Positions 15,334 to 24,175 of a stretch of 32,288 bases of DNA are shown one piece after another. The stretch spans positions 1 to 32,288 of the forward strand of contig JASJEK010000080.1 in the NCBI GenBank assembly GCA_030064915.1, written 5' to 3'. The position numbers and the translations under genes are program-made. Within the stretch, counting starts at the first letter, position 1, and every line of letters starts with the position of its first letter. This DNA comes from Xenococcaceae cyanobacterium MO_234.B1 (GTDB taxonomy: Bacteria; Cyanobacteriota; Cyanobacteriia; Cyanobacteriales; Xenococcaceae). The notes beneath the pieces are model-generated. The model saw only the letters and a program-made list of their open reading frames with translations, made no database searches and was not told the DNA's origin.

Positions 15334-15375
15334 TTACTACTCAACCGTTACTACTCAACCGTTACTACTCAACCG
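15334..15375. repeat. Three perfect 14-bp tandem repeats
   Basis: TTACTACTCAACCG is repeated three times without change (15334-15347, 15348-15361, 15362-15375). The third copy and part of the second encode the last residues and stop codon of the convergent permease gene. Confidence 0.9.
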
Positions 15376-16233
15376 TATATTGATAATTGATAACCCTAAG
15401 ATCCCCACAAACAATACTAAGCCAATAGTGCAAGCATAGCTGATATCTAAATCTTGAAAAGCTCTTTCATATAGATAATACACTACAGTTTTAGAACTAT
15501 TGCGAGGTCCTCCTTGGGTCATTACATAAATCTCTTCAAATACTTTAGTAGCAGAAATAGCGGAAATTACTGCGACAAGAAATAAATAGGGACCCATTAA
15601 GGGTAGGGTAATATCTAAGTGTCTGCGCCATCCATCGGAACCATCAATTGCTGCTGCTTCGTACAATTCGGGAGATATTCCTTGTAAACCGGCAAGATAA
15701 ATCACCATATAGTAACCCAATCCTTTCCAGATTGTGACTAATATCACACTCCAAAGAGCTAAATCAGGACTGGTTAACCAGGGAATTCCCGACTCAAAAC
15801 CCCAAGCTTTGAGAAACTGATTAATTAAACCATTGCTGGTATAGAAAGCTTTCCAAGCAATACCTGCTACCACCATCGAGATTACTACAGGGGTATAAAA
15901 AGCAGTCCGAAACCAATAGATACCTTTTAATTTTTGATTTACTAGAATCGCTAATATTAAGGGTACTATCACTAGAACAGGAACAGCACCCACTAAATAT
16001 AACAGAGTATTACCGACAGTCTGCCAAAAAACCCGATCGCTTGCTAGTCGCTGGAAATTAGACCATCCTATCCATTGAGGCGGTTGGGTGAGGTCGTATT
16101 CGTATTGGGTAAAACTTAGGGAAAAAGCTGATATCGCAGGTAAAAAAACTGTCAGAGTTAGAATTGCGATCGCAGGAAATAAGAAAAGATAGGGAATTAA
16201 CTTTCTTTGATTAATCGGTAGAGACTTGAGCAA
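15355..16233 (-). CDS. Sugar-type ABC transporter permease (MalF/UgpA family)
   Basis: The 292-residue protein has six hydrophobic segments and the family EAA loop, here ELYEAAAIDGSDGWRRHLDITLPL, which contacts the ATPase. The start PYLFLFPAIAILTLTVFLPAISAF is typical of MalF-like permeases for sugars or glycerol derivatives. The only possible start is a TTG at 16233, directly preceded in frame by a TAA; no early ATG exists. The final residues (about RLSSNG and stop) are read from a tandem repeat. No partner permease, ATPase or binding protein is nearby, so it is an orphan subunit and may be decaying at the edges. Substrate unknown. Confidence 0.85.
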   Translation of the reverse strand: MLKSLPINQRKLIPYLFLFPAIAILTLTVFLPAISAFSLSFTQYEYDLTQPPQWIGWSNFQRLASDRVFWQTVGNTLLYLVGAVPVLVIVPLILAILVNQKLKGIYWFRTAFYTPVVISMVVAGIAWKAFYTSNGLINQFLKAWGFESGIPWLTSPDLALWSVILVTIWKGLGYYMVIYLAGLQGISPELYEAAAIDGSDGWRRHLDITLPLMGPYLFLVAVISAISATKVFEEIYVMTQGGPRNSSKTVVYYLYERAFQDLDISYACTIGLVLFVGILGLSIINIRLSSNG

Positions 16234-16730
16234 TTAACTATTAATAATTAGCTTTCTAATACTATAACAAATAGCACCACTCAATCGCTCCATAACCCAA
16301 ACTTTCTTCTTATCAATAGAGACTAAATGGATTTGGTAAAAAAGCAATCTACCAATTTATCCCAGATTAAACATCTACAGAAAGCAGGCTACTCCGCTTT
16401 GAACGGTGCTATTTGGCGTTAGACAGATGATATAATGAAACAGCTTTTTTTCCTCTTAATTATCTAATGTGTACTTGGCTGTTTGATCTGCCATGAAGGT
16501 TATTTCAACCTTCAATAATCAATATACTCAATTATTCTTTTGGGGTCTAGTTCTTGTAATCAAAGTTCATATTTTTGGAGTAAAAGCTACTATTTAGATT
16601 AAGCAAAATGAACAAAAAGACCAATTGCTCCGTCTATACTAGTTGGTCAGAGAGACAACTGTCCCTAGTACTGCCCATCCTTGATTACTTGGATTACTTA
16701 AGCGTCCCGCCTTCCCTTGAAGTTGATAGT
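16234..16730. other. Long spacer before the DUF1800 gene
   Basis: Divergent spacer of about 500 nt. A hairpin GAAGGTT-ATTTC-AACCTTC lies at 16495-16513, and AAAGC (16381-16385) faces GCTTT (16396-16400). An open frame from ATG 16608 continues into the DUF1800 gene but is probably leader. No tRNA or known riboswitch is recognised. Confidence 0.45.
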
Positions 16731-18227
16731 ATGAAGAAAAGTTTACAAAACTGGTGTATTTTATTGGTCTCCATTGCCTTGCTTTGGTTGGGGATATTGC
16801 CTTATCCCCAGGCTATGGGTGCAGAAAATCAAGATAAAGTGCTGCACTATATTTCCCGTTTGAGTTTTGGCGTAACCCCAGGACAAATCCAACAAGTGCA
16901 AGCTAGTGGGATAGAAAATTATCTCCAAGCACAGCTTAACCCCGAATCTATCCCAGAATCTCCTGTTTTAGAACGTCGTTTAGGACAATTAGACACTCTG
17001 AAGATGGGTCCTCCCGATTTGTTTAAATCTTTCCAGAAATATAATATTCAACTTCAACCTAATAAGGGAAGAAATTTATCAATAGCAGAAAAAAAAGAAT
17101 TACAACAAAAAAGAAATCAATTCCGCCAAAAAGCGATCAAACAAGCGCAAAAAGCTCATTTATTGCGCGGTGTTTTGTCTGAGCGTCAGTTACAAGAGGT
17201 GATGGTTGACTTCTGGTTCAACCATTTTAATGTTGTTTTTAGTAAAAAAGTCATTCCCTTTTGGCTAGCAGATTATGAAAATGATATCCGAACTCACGCC
17301 TTGGGTAACTTTCGGGATTTATTAGCTACCACGGCACATCATCCAGCAATGTTAATTTATCTGGATAACGATTTAAATGTTGCTCCCAATGACAAAGCCA
17401 AGGGTAATCTCAAAGGGATTAACGAAAACTATGCTCGGGAACTGATGGAGTTACACACTCTAGGAGTTGATGGAGGCTATACCCAACAAGATGTCATTGC
17501 CCTAGCTCGGATTTTAACAGGATGGGGAGTGGATCGTAAGGGTGGTTTAGGAGATGAAAATAGTTTTAAGTTTTATGAGCGACGTCATGACTACTCTGAT
17601 AAAGTGTTTCTGGGTCACACTATTCCAGGAACAGGTATAGAAGAAGGGGAAAAAGCTCTAGATATCTTAGCTAGTCATCCTGCAACGGCTCGTTTTATTA
17701 GTTATAAGCTGGCACAATATTTTGTCGCAGACCAACCACCAACCAGTTTAGTCGATCGCCTAGGGGATAAGTTTCTCGATAGTAATGGCAATATCAAAGT
17801 CGTATTAGATACTTTGTTCCATTCCCCAGAATTTAACGACCCTCAGTATTACCATAATAAGTTCAAGACTCCTTATCAGTATCTAGTTTCGATCTTGCGA
17901 GCTAGTAACATCAACAATCCCAACTTTCAGCGATTGAGGGGAATGTTTGCTCAGTTATCAATGCCAATATACGGTTGTGCAACCCCAGATGGTTATAAAA
18001 ATACCCAAGATGCTTGGTTAAATCCTGAAGGGATGTTGCGACGAGTCAGTTTGGCTAATGCGATCGCCAATGGAGCAGTAAGCAACAAGCAACCTGTTAA
18101 TGCTCAACAACTGCAAAAAACTTTAGGGAATAAATTTTCTCCTACTACTAAAAATGCGATCGCTCAAAGTCCTCCTCGTCTTCGTTCTACGTTGATTTTG
18201 GGTAGTCCCGAAATGATGAATAGGTAA
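16731..18227 (+). CDS. DUF1800 family exported protein
   Basis: From ATG 16731 the product is 498 residues and begins with a good Sec signal peptide (MKKSLQNWCILLVSIALLWL..., cleavage near AMG-A about residue 30). The DUF1800 body follows: HYISRLSFGVTPGQIQQVQASGIENYLQAQL, then QEVMVDFWFNHFNVVF, then NENYARELMELHTLGVDGGYTQQDVIALARILTGW, and HPATARFISYKLAQYFVAD. An in-frame ATG at 16608 would place 41 non-hydrophobic residues ahead of the signal peptide, so I prefer 16731. DUF1800 genes are nearly always followed by DUF1501, as here. Function unknown; extracytoplasmic location is inferred. Confidence 0.88.
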   Translation: MKKSLQNWCILLVSIALLWLGILPYPQAMGAENQDKVLHYISRLSFGVTPGQIQQVQASGIENYLQAQLNPESIPESPVLERRLGQLDTLKMGPPDLFKSFQKYNIQLQPNKGRNLSIAEKKELQQKRNQFRQKAIKQAQKAHLLRGVLSERQLQEVMVDFWFNHFNVVFSKKVIPFWLADYENDIRTHALGNFRDLLATTAHHPAMLIYLDNDLNVAPNDKAKGNLKGINENYARELMELHTLGVDGGYTQQDVIALARILTGWGVDRKGGLGDENSFKFYERRHDYSDKVFLGHTIPGTGIEEGEKALDILASHPATARFISYKLAQYFVADQPPTSLVDRLGDKFLDSNGNIKVVLDTLFHSPEFNDPQYYHNKFKTPYQYLVSILRASNINNPNFQRLRGMFAQLSMPIYGCATPDGYKNTQDAWLNPEGMLRRVSLANAIANGAVSNKQPVNAQQLQKTLGNKFSPTTKNAIAQSPPRLRSTLILGSPEMMNR

Positions 18228-18277
18228 TAAGTAATAAGTAATAAGTAATAAGTAATAAGTAATAAGTAATAAGTAAT
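18225..18277. repeat. TAATAAG heptamer array between DUF1800 and DUF1501
   Basis: Seven perfect copies of a 7-bp unit plus four bases. The array starts with the TAA stop of the upstream gene and ends one base before the ATG of the downstream gene. It fills the whole intercistronic space, so no canonical Shine-Dalgarno is present. Confidence 0.95.
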
Positions 18278-18278
18278 C

Positions 18279-19499
18279 ATGAAAAGAAGAAAGTTATTAC
18301 AAACTCTAGCTTTAGCTAGTGGCTCAATGTTACTTCCTGTAGGCTGTAATAGTTGGGTAGCCAAAGAAGTCAAGGGACTCAGTAACCGCAAACGCCTGAT
18401 TACGATCTTTCTTCGGGGTGCAATTGATGGTTTAAATGTAGTAGTTCCCCACCAGGAATCAGACTACTACGAAGCACGACCCACTATTGCTATTCCCTAC
18501 CCTGGAGAAAAAGCAGGCGCAATTGATCTTGATGGCTTTTTTGGGTTACATCCTGCTCTAGCTGATATCTTACCTTTATGGAAACAGAAAACCCTCGCTT
18601 TTATTTATAATTCTGGCTCTCCTGATGGTACTCGCTCTCATTTCGATGCTCAAGATTACATGGAAAGCGGAACACCAGGAATTAAAAGTACTTCTGATGG
18701 TTGGATGAATCGACTTTTAGCCAGACTTCCTCAAGACCGACCGACTCAAGCAGTTAATGTGGGTAATACCACTCCTAAAATCTTACAGGGTAAAATGCCC
18801 ATAGCTAATTTAAGTCCTGGTGCCAACTCTACTCGTCCCATATCTATAGACCGACCCCGAATTAGTAGTGCTTTTGAGCTAATGTATGGTGGTCAAGATA
18901 GTCTAAGTAAAGCTTATCAAGAAGGTATTAAAGCTAGAAGTATCATTCTTGAAGAACTAAAACAAGAAATGATGTCAGCAAACCGCAATGCTGGAACAGT
19001 CAATCAATTTGTTGATGACGCAGCAGAAGTGGCTCAATTAATAGTTAGCGATGCGAGGACTCAATTAGCCTTTATGGAAGTTGGAGGTTGGGACACTCAC
19101 ATTGCCCAGAAGCAAGTATTTAACCGTTCTCTACCTAATTTAGGAAAAGGTCTAGCTACCTTAGTACAAGGTTTAGGTTCTGTCTATTCTGATACGGTGA
19201 TTGTAGTGATTTCAGAGTTTGGTCGTACTGTTAAAGAAAATGGTAATAATGGAACAGACCACGGACACGGTAATGTGATGTGGCTTTTAGGTGGTGGAGT
19301 TCGTGGAGGTAAAGTTTATCATCAGTGGTCAGGTCTAACAGAGTCAGAACTCTATGAAGGGAGAGATTTACCTGTGAATATAGATTTTCGAGATGCGATC
19401 GCTCATGTTCTCCAAGAACATCTTTCAATTTCTAATCAAGATTTGGGTTACATTTTCCCCCAATATCAATTAGCAAGTAATCTTAATTTTTTAAGATAG
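18279..19499 (+). CDS. DUF1501 family exported protein
   Basis: The 406-residue protein starts with a twin-arginine (Tat) signal, MKRRKLLQTLALASGS, followed by LLPVGC at residues 18-23 that could be a weak lipobox. The DUF1501 body is complete: LITIFLRGAIDGLNVVVPH, RPTIAIPYPGE, FGLHPALADILPLW, SHFDAQDYMESGTPG, MEVGGWDTHIAQKQ, and VISEFGRTVKENGNNGTDHGHGNVMWLLGGGV. The family is related to alkaline-phosphatase-like/sulfatase folds, with conserved His and Asp residues visible in NGTDHGHG. It pairs with DUF1800, and the two are separated only by a heptamer array. Function unknown; Tat export suggests cofactor-bound folding in the cytoplasm. Confidence 0.9.
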   Translation: MKRRKLLQTLALASGSMLLPVGCNSWVAKEVKGLSNRKRLITIFLRGAIDGLNVVVPHQESDYYEARPTIAIPYPGEKAGAIDLDGFFGLHPALADILPLWKQKTLAFIYNSGSPDGTRSHFDAQDYMESGTPGIKSTSDGWMNRLLARLPQDRPTQAVNVGNTTPKILQGKMPIANLSPGANSTRPISIDRPRISSAFELMYGGQDSLSKAYQEGIKARSIILEELKQEMMSANRNAGTVNQFVDDAAEVAQLIVSDARTQLAFMEVGGWDTHIAQKQVFNRSLPNLGKGLATLVQGLGSVYSDTVIVVISEFGRTVKENGNNGTDHGHGNVMWLLGGGVRGGKVYHQWSGLTESELYEGRDLPVNIDFRDAIAHVLQEHLSISNQDLGYIFPQYQLASNLNFLR

Positions 19500-19540
19500 A
19501 ATTTTAAGATAGAAATTTTTAAGATAGACAAGGGAGTTTT

Positions 19541-20161
19541 TTAGAGCAAATCGTCCGTCCAAATACTTTTATCTTCATCTTTGTAGAAGCGATAGAATAA
19601 AGGTTCATCTTTAAAATTGTGTTCATCTGTCACATGATGAATAATTTTTTTGTCAATTAGTTTTTGACCAATTTTAATAGCTTTGGATCGAGTCAAGTTA
19701 AGATTTTCTACTAGCCAATCTATCGCTTCATTTCCTAAAAAACAACGGTGGTATAATTTTAATTTATAACGGCGAGTTTTAATTTTTAAACCATCTTTTT
19801 CTCGCATTCTAGCAACTAAATCTCGTATTTTTAAAGTTGAAGCACTATCAGCACTGGGAGAAGCAAGGGAAGTCTTAGATGATTTCTGGGGGGCATTAAT
19901 TGGTTTATAACGATCATCTTGAAGCCAAATACTAACACTATCTGGCTCTTTAAGCATTAAAGTGGCAACTTGTATTTCTTCATTATCTAAAAAATTTTCC
20001 CGACAGTCTTTAATTGCAGCTTCATATTCATCAACACTGTAGTGTTTAACTTTGATAAATACATTATCGCGATAGATAAATCCAGAAGAATTTTTGGGCT
20101 GACCATTGATTAATGCAGCTACCTCACAATATTCTCCATTATTTTTAGTTAAAATTAGCAT
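19541..20161 (-). CDS. DEP-domain protein
   Basis: The 206-residue protein has an unrecognised N-terminal part of about 90 residues (MLILTKNNGEYCEVAALING...), a Ser/Ala-rich linker (about 91-108), and a C-terminal DEP domain (about 112-192) with MREKDGLKIKTRRYKLKLYHRCFLGNEAIDWLVENL and IIHHVTDEHNFKDEPLFYRFY. DEP domains bind membranes or signalling partners and are rare in bacteria outside cyanobacteria and some others. It lies 122 nt downstream of the ATPase gene on the same strand. Role not known. Confidence 0.85.
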   Translation of the reverse strand: MLILTKNNGEYCEVAALINGQPKNSSGFIYRDNVFIKVKHYSVDEYEAAIKDCRENFLDNEEIQVATLMLKEPDSVSIWLQDDRYKPINAPQKSSKTSLASPSADSASTLKIRDLVARMREKDGLKIKTRRYKLKLYHRCFLGNEAIDWLVENLNLTRSKAIKIGQKLIDKKIIHHVTDEHNFKDEPLFYRFYKDEDKSIWTDDLL

Positions 20162-20283
20162 CTATAATTATTCTCCTAATCCGTAATATAATCCGTAATC
20201 AGTAAATTTATTGCTATTGTTAAATTTTTTTATCGGCGATATCTTGCTCATTTATCTAGTTAGTTACTTTATACAATCAGATG

Positions 20284-22371
20284 CTAAATAGAGCTTCGTT
20301 GTTTTTCGATTTGCTTTACTGCTACAACCTCAGTATATTCAAACTGATTTTCACTTTGGCAGACTAAGGGATAGTCATTTCCATACAATCTTAACCAATC
20401 TTTTTGGCAATCAGGTTTAGGAGAATGATAAACCAGTACATATTCTTGACCAACCAAACTACCGATTTCTGTTTCCACTTCTTGTCTCCATTGAGTCTTC
20501 GTAACTAGAATAACCAACTGATTCGCCAATTGGGGAATTGCTTTGGCTACTTGTCTTCTATATATTTCATCTAAACTACCGAAAGGAGAATCCATGACAA
20601 TGGGAAAGGTGCTACTATCAGGGCCCATAAGGGTATTACGTTGACTCCATTCTCGAACTCGATCTATAATCGCCCCAATGAATGATAAGCTTAGTATCTG
20701 GTTTTCTCCAGTGGAAGCTGCGACGGGTACTGGTTGACCAGATGTTTTTTCTATCAGAGTTAACTCGTAATTCTGGCTAAGTTGGGGGATATAGGGAGTA
20801 AAAGAAATAGAATCGAAGATTTCCCTAACTTTTGTCACTAAGGACTCACGAAACTGATGCTCTAAACGATTTTTGACTTCGATAATTATTTTTATTGATT
20901 CCTGAGTTGCTCTGATACGCTTTTGAGTAACTATTTGTTTTGCTTCTTGGAGTTGCTGTTTATCTATTTGTTGGGATAATTTATTAGTTGCTTGCTGGTA
21001 AGTACTTAATTGTTGTTGGGTAATTCCTTGCTCTAAGATTAACTCTTTGAGTTTTTCGTCGATAGTATCCAATTGAGCTTGTAATTGTTGAATATTACGG
21101 TCAGGATAACTACGTAACTTACTATTAATTTTTTCTAATTCCTGTTCAATTTTATGAAGTTCTAGATGTTGACGGTTTATCTCAGCTTGTTTGCGGTCTA
21201 GTTCTTGCCAAAATTCGCTTAATCTAGTGTCAGAGTTATTAATATCAGCTTCTAAATGAATAGTGGCTACTTCTACACTATTGCTCTCTAGTTGACTAAG
21301 TAAAGCAGCTACTTTTTGATAAGTAGTTGTCTCTGGTAATAAAGGATTACCACATAAGCACTGATTTTGATTTAGGAGATGTTGGATAAATTCTTTTTTA
21401 ACTCCAGCAGATAACAAGTTTTGCTGACGAGAAGTATTGATTGTCTCTAAAGTTTGTGAAGTGATGCTTGATAAAAAAACTAGATAACTATGTCGGGATA
21501 ATAACTGTTTTAATTCACTTCTAATGGTGACTAAATTTTTTCTGAGGGAGCTTTCTTGTTGAGTTAATTTAGTTTTTAGCTGCTGTAGTTGAGCAGATCC
21601 ACTTAAGTCTTGTAGTTGGGAAACTAAATATTTTTTTTCTGCTTCTAATGTCTTAACTTGATTCAGAATTGCTATGATTTGATTTTGCGATCGCTCTATA
21701 GATAATTCTATTTCTTGTTGTTGGGCAAGTAATTTTTTAGTCTGGGGATCGCCAATAGCTTGTAATTCTTCTCTGAGACTTCTTTCTGCTTTCTTTAAAT
21801 GCTCAATCGCTCGGTCTAAAACTTTAACTCCCAATAACTCCTTAGTATCTTCAGCGATAGTATTATTTTTATTGTTGCGAAAAAAGTTATCAATTCTTTC
21901 TCCATCAAAAAAGAAATATTGATGCAAACTTAGAGGTAAAATCTGTTCAATAATATCTTCTGATGCTTCTAGAGGTGGATACCATTTTCCGTCGTCGGCT
22001 GAGACTAAGATAAATAATTTTGCCTTACTATATTCGATAGTATTATCTTGGTTTCTAGTAGCGTAACATTTACGTTTGAGTTGATAGCGTTTGCGATCTC
22101 GTTCAAATTGTAATTCTACCCAACATTCTACAGCTACTCCTAGATTGGCTTCTTGAATAGCTCGTTGATTAATTAATAATTCAGGAGCAGCAAAAGCAGC
22201 GGTAAATTGCTCATATAAAACCCAAGTAAAAGCATTTAAAATTGCAGTTTTTCCTGCACCATTATTCCCATGAATTACCGTACTATTAGCTTTACCACTG
22301 GCAAACTTAATAGGGATGGTTATACCATAAAATTGTCTAAAATTACATAATTGTAAAGAAATTAATCTCAT
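20284..22371 (-). CDS. SMC/DndD-like AAA ATPase with coiled coil and CxC hook
   Basis: From ATG 22371 the product is 695 residues. It has split ABC-type ATPase halves around a long coiled coil. Walker A is HGNNGAGKT (about 35-42), followed by LHQYFFFDGERID (about 149-161), the hallmark shared with DndD. The coil is broken midway by a cysteine hook, NQCLCGNPL (about 336-344). Signature STGENQILSLSFIGA and Walker B FPIVMDSPFGSLDE (about 589-602) close the site. DndD belongs to the phosphorothioation machinery, but no dndB, C or E is nearby, so this is a stand-alone relative. An upstream TTG at 22377 is unlikely as start. It follows a 65-residue gene after 38 nt. Confidence 0.85.
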   Translation of the reverse strand: MRLISLQLCNFRQFYGITIPIKFASGKANSTVIHGNNGAGKTAILNAFTWVLYEQFTAAFAAPELLINQRAIQEANLGVAVECWVELQFERDRKRYQLKRKCYATRNQDNTIEYSKAKLFILVSADDGKWYPPLEASEDIIEQILPLSLHQYFFFDGERIDNFFRNNKNNTIAEDTKELLGVKVLDRAIEHLKKAERSLREELQAIGDPQTKKLLAQQQEIELSIERSQNQIIAILNQVKTLEAEKKYLVSQLQDLSGSAQLQQLKTKLTQQESSLRKNLVTIRSELKQLLSRHSYLVFLSSITSQTLETINTSRQQNLLSAGVKKEFIQHLLNQNQCLCGNPLLPETTTYQKVAALLSQLESNSVEVATIHLEADINNSDTRLSEFWQELDRKQAEINRQHLELHKIEQELEKINSKLRSYPDRNIQQLQAQLDTIDEKLKELILEQGITQQQLSTYQQATNKLSQQIDKQQLQEAKQIVTQKRIRATQESIKIIIEVKNRLEHQFRESLVTKVREIFDSISFTPYIPQLSQNYELTLIEKTSGQPVPVAASTGENQILSLSFIGAIIDRVREWSQRNTLMGPDSSTFPIVMDSPFGSLDEIYRRQVAKAIPQLANQLVILVTKTQWRQEVETEIGSLVGQEYVLVYHSPKPDCQKDWLRLYGNDYPLVCQSENQFEYTEVVAVKQIEKQRSSI

Positions 22372-22409
22372 TTTCAATTAACCAATGGTTATGGAAGTTA
22401 GGCAAAAGT

Positions 22410-22607
22410 TTATTTAATTACATCTTTGATGATTTGTAAAATTTCCTCATTGATGTTACGAGGACTTTTGAGATATAGTTTGGCTTTTTCTAAGTTTAAA
22501 ACCTGTTGAATAATAGTTTTAACTTCTGGAGGCGCATTAGTTATTGGCTCTTGGATAGCGTCTAATGCAGAATGTGTAGTTTGATTATTTTCGTAACTGG
22601 GACTCAT
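22410..22607 (-). CDS. 65-residue protein upstream of the DndD-like ATPase
   Basis: This small acidic-to-neutral protein (MSPSYENNQTTHSALDAIQE...) has a polar N terminus and a predicted helical C half, VKTIIQQVLNLEKAKLYLK and INEEILQIIKDVIK. No membrane segment or known motif is visible. It lies 38 nt after the deaminase-like gene and 38 nt before the ATPase, on the same strand, so the three may be one operon. By size and position it could be an accessory or regulatory subunit of the ATPase; this is inference only. Confidence 0.65.
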   Translation of the reverse strand: MSPSYENNQTTHSALDAIQEPITNAPPEVKTIIQQVLNLEKAKLYLKSPRNINEEILQIIKDVIK

Positions 22608-22645
22608 TAAATTAAGAACAATTCAATAATAAAAATAATCACATT

Positions 22646-23983
22646 TTATCTAATATTGAAAACTAAATCATCTAGTTCTGAGTAATCAGGTAATGTTGTA
22701 TCTATAGGTTTCCCATTCCGTAAGACTATTCTGTCATGTTGCGATCGCGATAACAATTCACTAAAGTAACGACCTGGAAAAATAATTAAATCTGCTGGTA
22801 TATCCTCAGCGATTATCCCACTATCCTTTAACCCCATAATTTCTCCAGGGATTTTAGTAAAACTATCAATCCAATTACTATAGGGAATATCAAGATGGGC
22901 AATTCTCACCGCTTGTTCCAAAACCTCTAACATATCGAGATCACCAAAACCATAAAAGGGGTCGCGAGTATTATCGCTCGCAAAAGCTACGGGAATACCT
23001 TGTTGTTTCAACTCATGTACCCTCGTAACTCCGCGCCAAGTAGGAGTTAAATAATTTTCTGTTTGACGGTCTTGCAGATAAAGATTACACATCGGTAGAC
23101 TAACCACTGCTATTCCTGCTTCTTTGACTAATGCCAGGGTTTTATTGACTATTTCTGGTGGTTGTACGGCAAGACTACAGCAATGTCCGCAGAGTATCTT
23201 TCCTGTAAAGTTATTTCTGATAGCTGCTGCTGCAATTTTTTGTAAGCCAATAGACTCCACATCGCCATTTTCGTCTGTGTGTAAGTCTAAATCAAGGTTT
23301 CTGGCTTTAGCAATAGTAAATAGATGATCTAACTGGGAATCTAAATCAGGGTTTAGATAAGCGACACCCCCCAGAATACCACCTACTTCCTCTATCTTAC
23401 CAGCTAAATTGCTCCCTTGCTCAGTTTGATAGTAATCTATAGTCACTAAACTAACAGCTTGTAGGGTAATTTTATCTTGCCATTGTTGTTGTAAATCCTG
23501 AAAAACTTTCAGGCTAATATCTGCTTGTTCATCATAAGAATCGAGGTGAGTACGTATGGCTTTTGTTCCATGAGCATAAGCACATTTCAAACTAAAGTCC
23601 ATCCGACGCAATACATCTTGTGCTTGCCAATATTTTTTGCCGTCAGCAATAGCTGTATCTAAAGCCACCTCAAAAGTTCCCTCAAGATTTGGCGATCTTT
23701 CCCAAATATGACCTTTATCTAAATGAGTGTGCAAATCAATAAAGCAAGGCAAGACAATTTGTTGCTGTAAATCTATAGCATAATCATGATTTATTTTGAC
23801 AGAATTACTAGGAACAATTTGCTTAATTTTACCTTTTTCTATCTCAATATCAGCTAAAACTAATCTTTCTTTTGTTACTTCAGTAAAAAAATTTACGGAA
23901 TCTATTAAACTTATTGGTACATGGCTATGAGTTAGCCAATAATAATCTAGCTGATTAATATTATTCTTAATTTGTTGTATCAT
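22646..23983 (-). CDS. Cytosine-deaminase-like amidohydrolase
   Basis: The 445-residue protein is an amidohydrolase-superfamily member closest in motifs to CodA, which converts cytosine to uracil plus ammonia. Metal and catalytic residues are present: HTHLDKG (His85, His87), HTDENGD (His235, Glu238), CGHCCSL (His267) and ASDNTRDPFYGFGDLDML (Asp337). The segment that in E. coli CodA supplies the base-contacting glutamine (VAFPQ) reads VSLVTIDYY here, so the substrate may be another cyclic amidine or ring amide. An N-terminal beta-sandwich (LADIEIEKGKIKQIVPSN) precedes the barrel. It is the first gene of a tight leftward cluster with the 65-residue protein and the ATPase. Confidence 0.82.
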   Translation of the reverse strand: MIQQIKNNINQLDYYWLTHSHVPISLIDSVNFFTEVTKERLVLADIEIEKGKIKQIVPSNSVKINHDYAIDLQQQIVLPCFIDLHTHLDKGHIWERSPNLEGTFEVALDTAIADGKKYWQAQDVLRRMDFSLKCAYAHGTKAIRTHLDSYDEQADISLKVFQDLQQQWQDKITLQAVSLVTIDYYQTEQGSNLAGKIEEVGGILGGVAYLNPDLDSQLDHLFTIAKARNLDLDLHTDENGDVESIGLQKIAAAAIRNNFTGKILCGHCCSLAVQPPEIVNKTLALVKEAGIAVVSLPMCNLYLQDRQTENYLTPTWRGVTRVHELKQQGIPVAFASDNTRDPFYGFGDLDMLEVLEQAVRIAHLDIPYSNWIDSFTKIPGEIMGLKDSGIIAEDIPADLIIFPGRYFSELLSRSQHDRIVLRNGKPIDTTLPDYSELDDLVFNIR

Positions 23984-24057
23984 AGTATATTTGAATTTAA
24001 AACTTATAATTTATCTTTTTTGTAAAGTTTATCCTAAAAGATAAAAATCAGATATAG

Positions 24058-24122
24058 CGGTTCTCAGAAAGCCTGAGCTTCATAGGCAGTAGATATTTAC
24101 TTGCTTGCTACTTGCTACTTCA
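24058..24122. repeat. Short repeats upstream of the Tic20 gene
   Basis: CTCAG-AAAGC-CTGAG forms a small hairpin near 24064-24078, and CTTGCTA-type heptamers are repeated at 24101-24120. They lie in the 192-nt divergent spacer between the deaminase-like gene and the Tic20 gene. Confidence 0.45.
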
Positions 24123-24162
24123 TACCTGAGACTGCGCTATGTTATAAACATCAACAATAATT

Positions 24163-24167
24163 AGGAG
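24163..24167 (+). promoter_or_regulatory. Shine-Dalgarno site of the Tic20 gene
   Basis: AGGAG lies 8 nt before the ATG at 24176, a well-placed ribosome binding site that supports this start. Confidence 0.7.
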
Positions 24168-24175
24168 ATCAAGCA

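Noticed and set aside
15334..15375. CRISPR or iteron array
   Set aside because: Three direct 14-bp copies without spacers and no replication gene nearby.
16608..16730. Upstream start for the DUF1800 protein
   Set aside because: It would put 41 polar residues ahead of a good Sec signal peptide.
18225..18277. Possible CRISPR-like array
   Set aside because: The unit is 7 bp with no spacers; it is a simple tandem repeat, as are the other heptamer arrays.
20284..22377. Complete Dnd phosphorothioation locus
   Set aside because: Only a DndD-like ATPase is present; no DndB, DndC, DndE or DNA sulfur-transfer gene is nearby.
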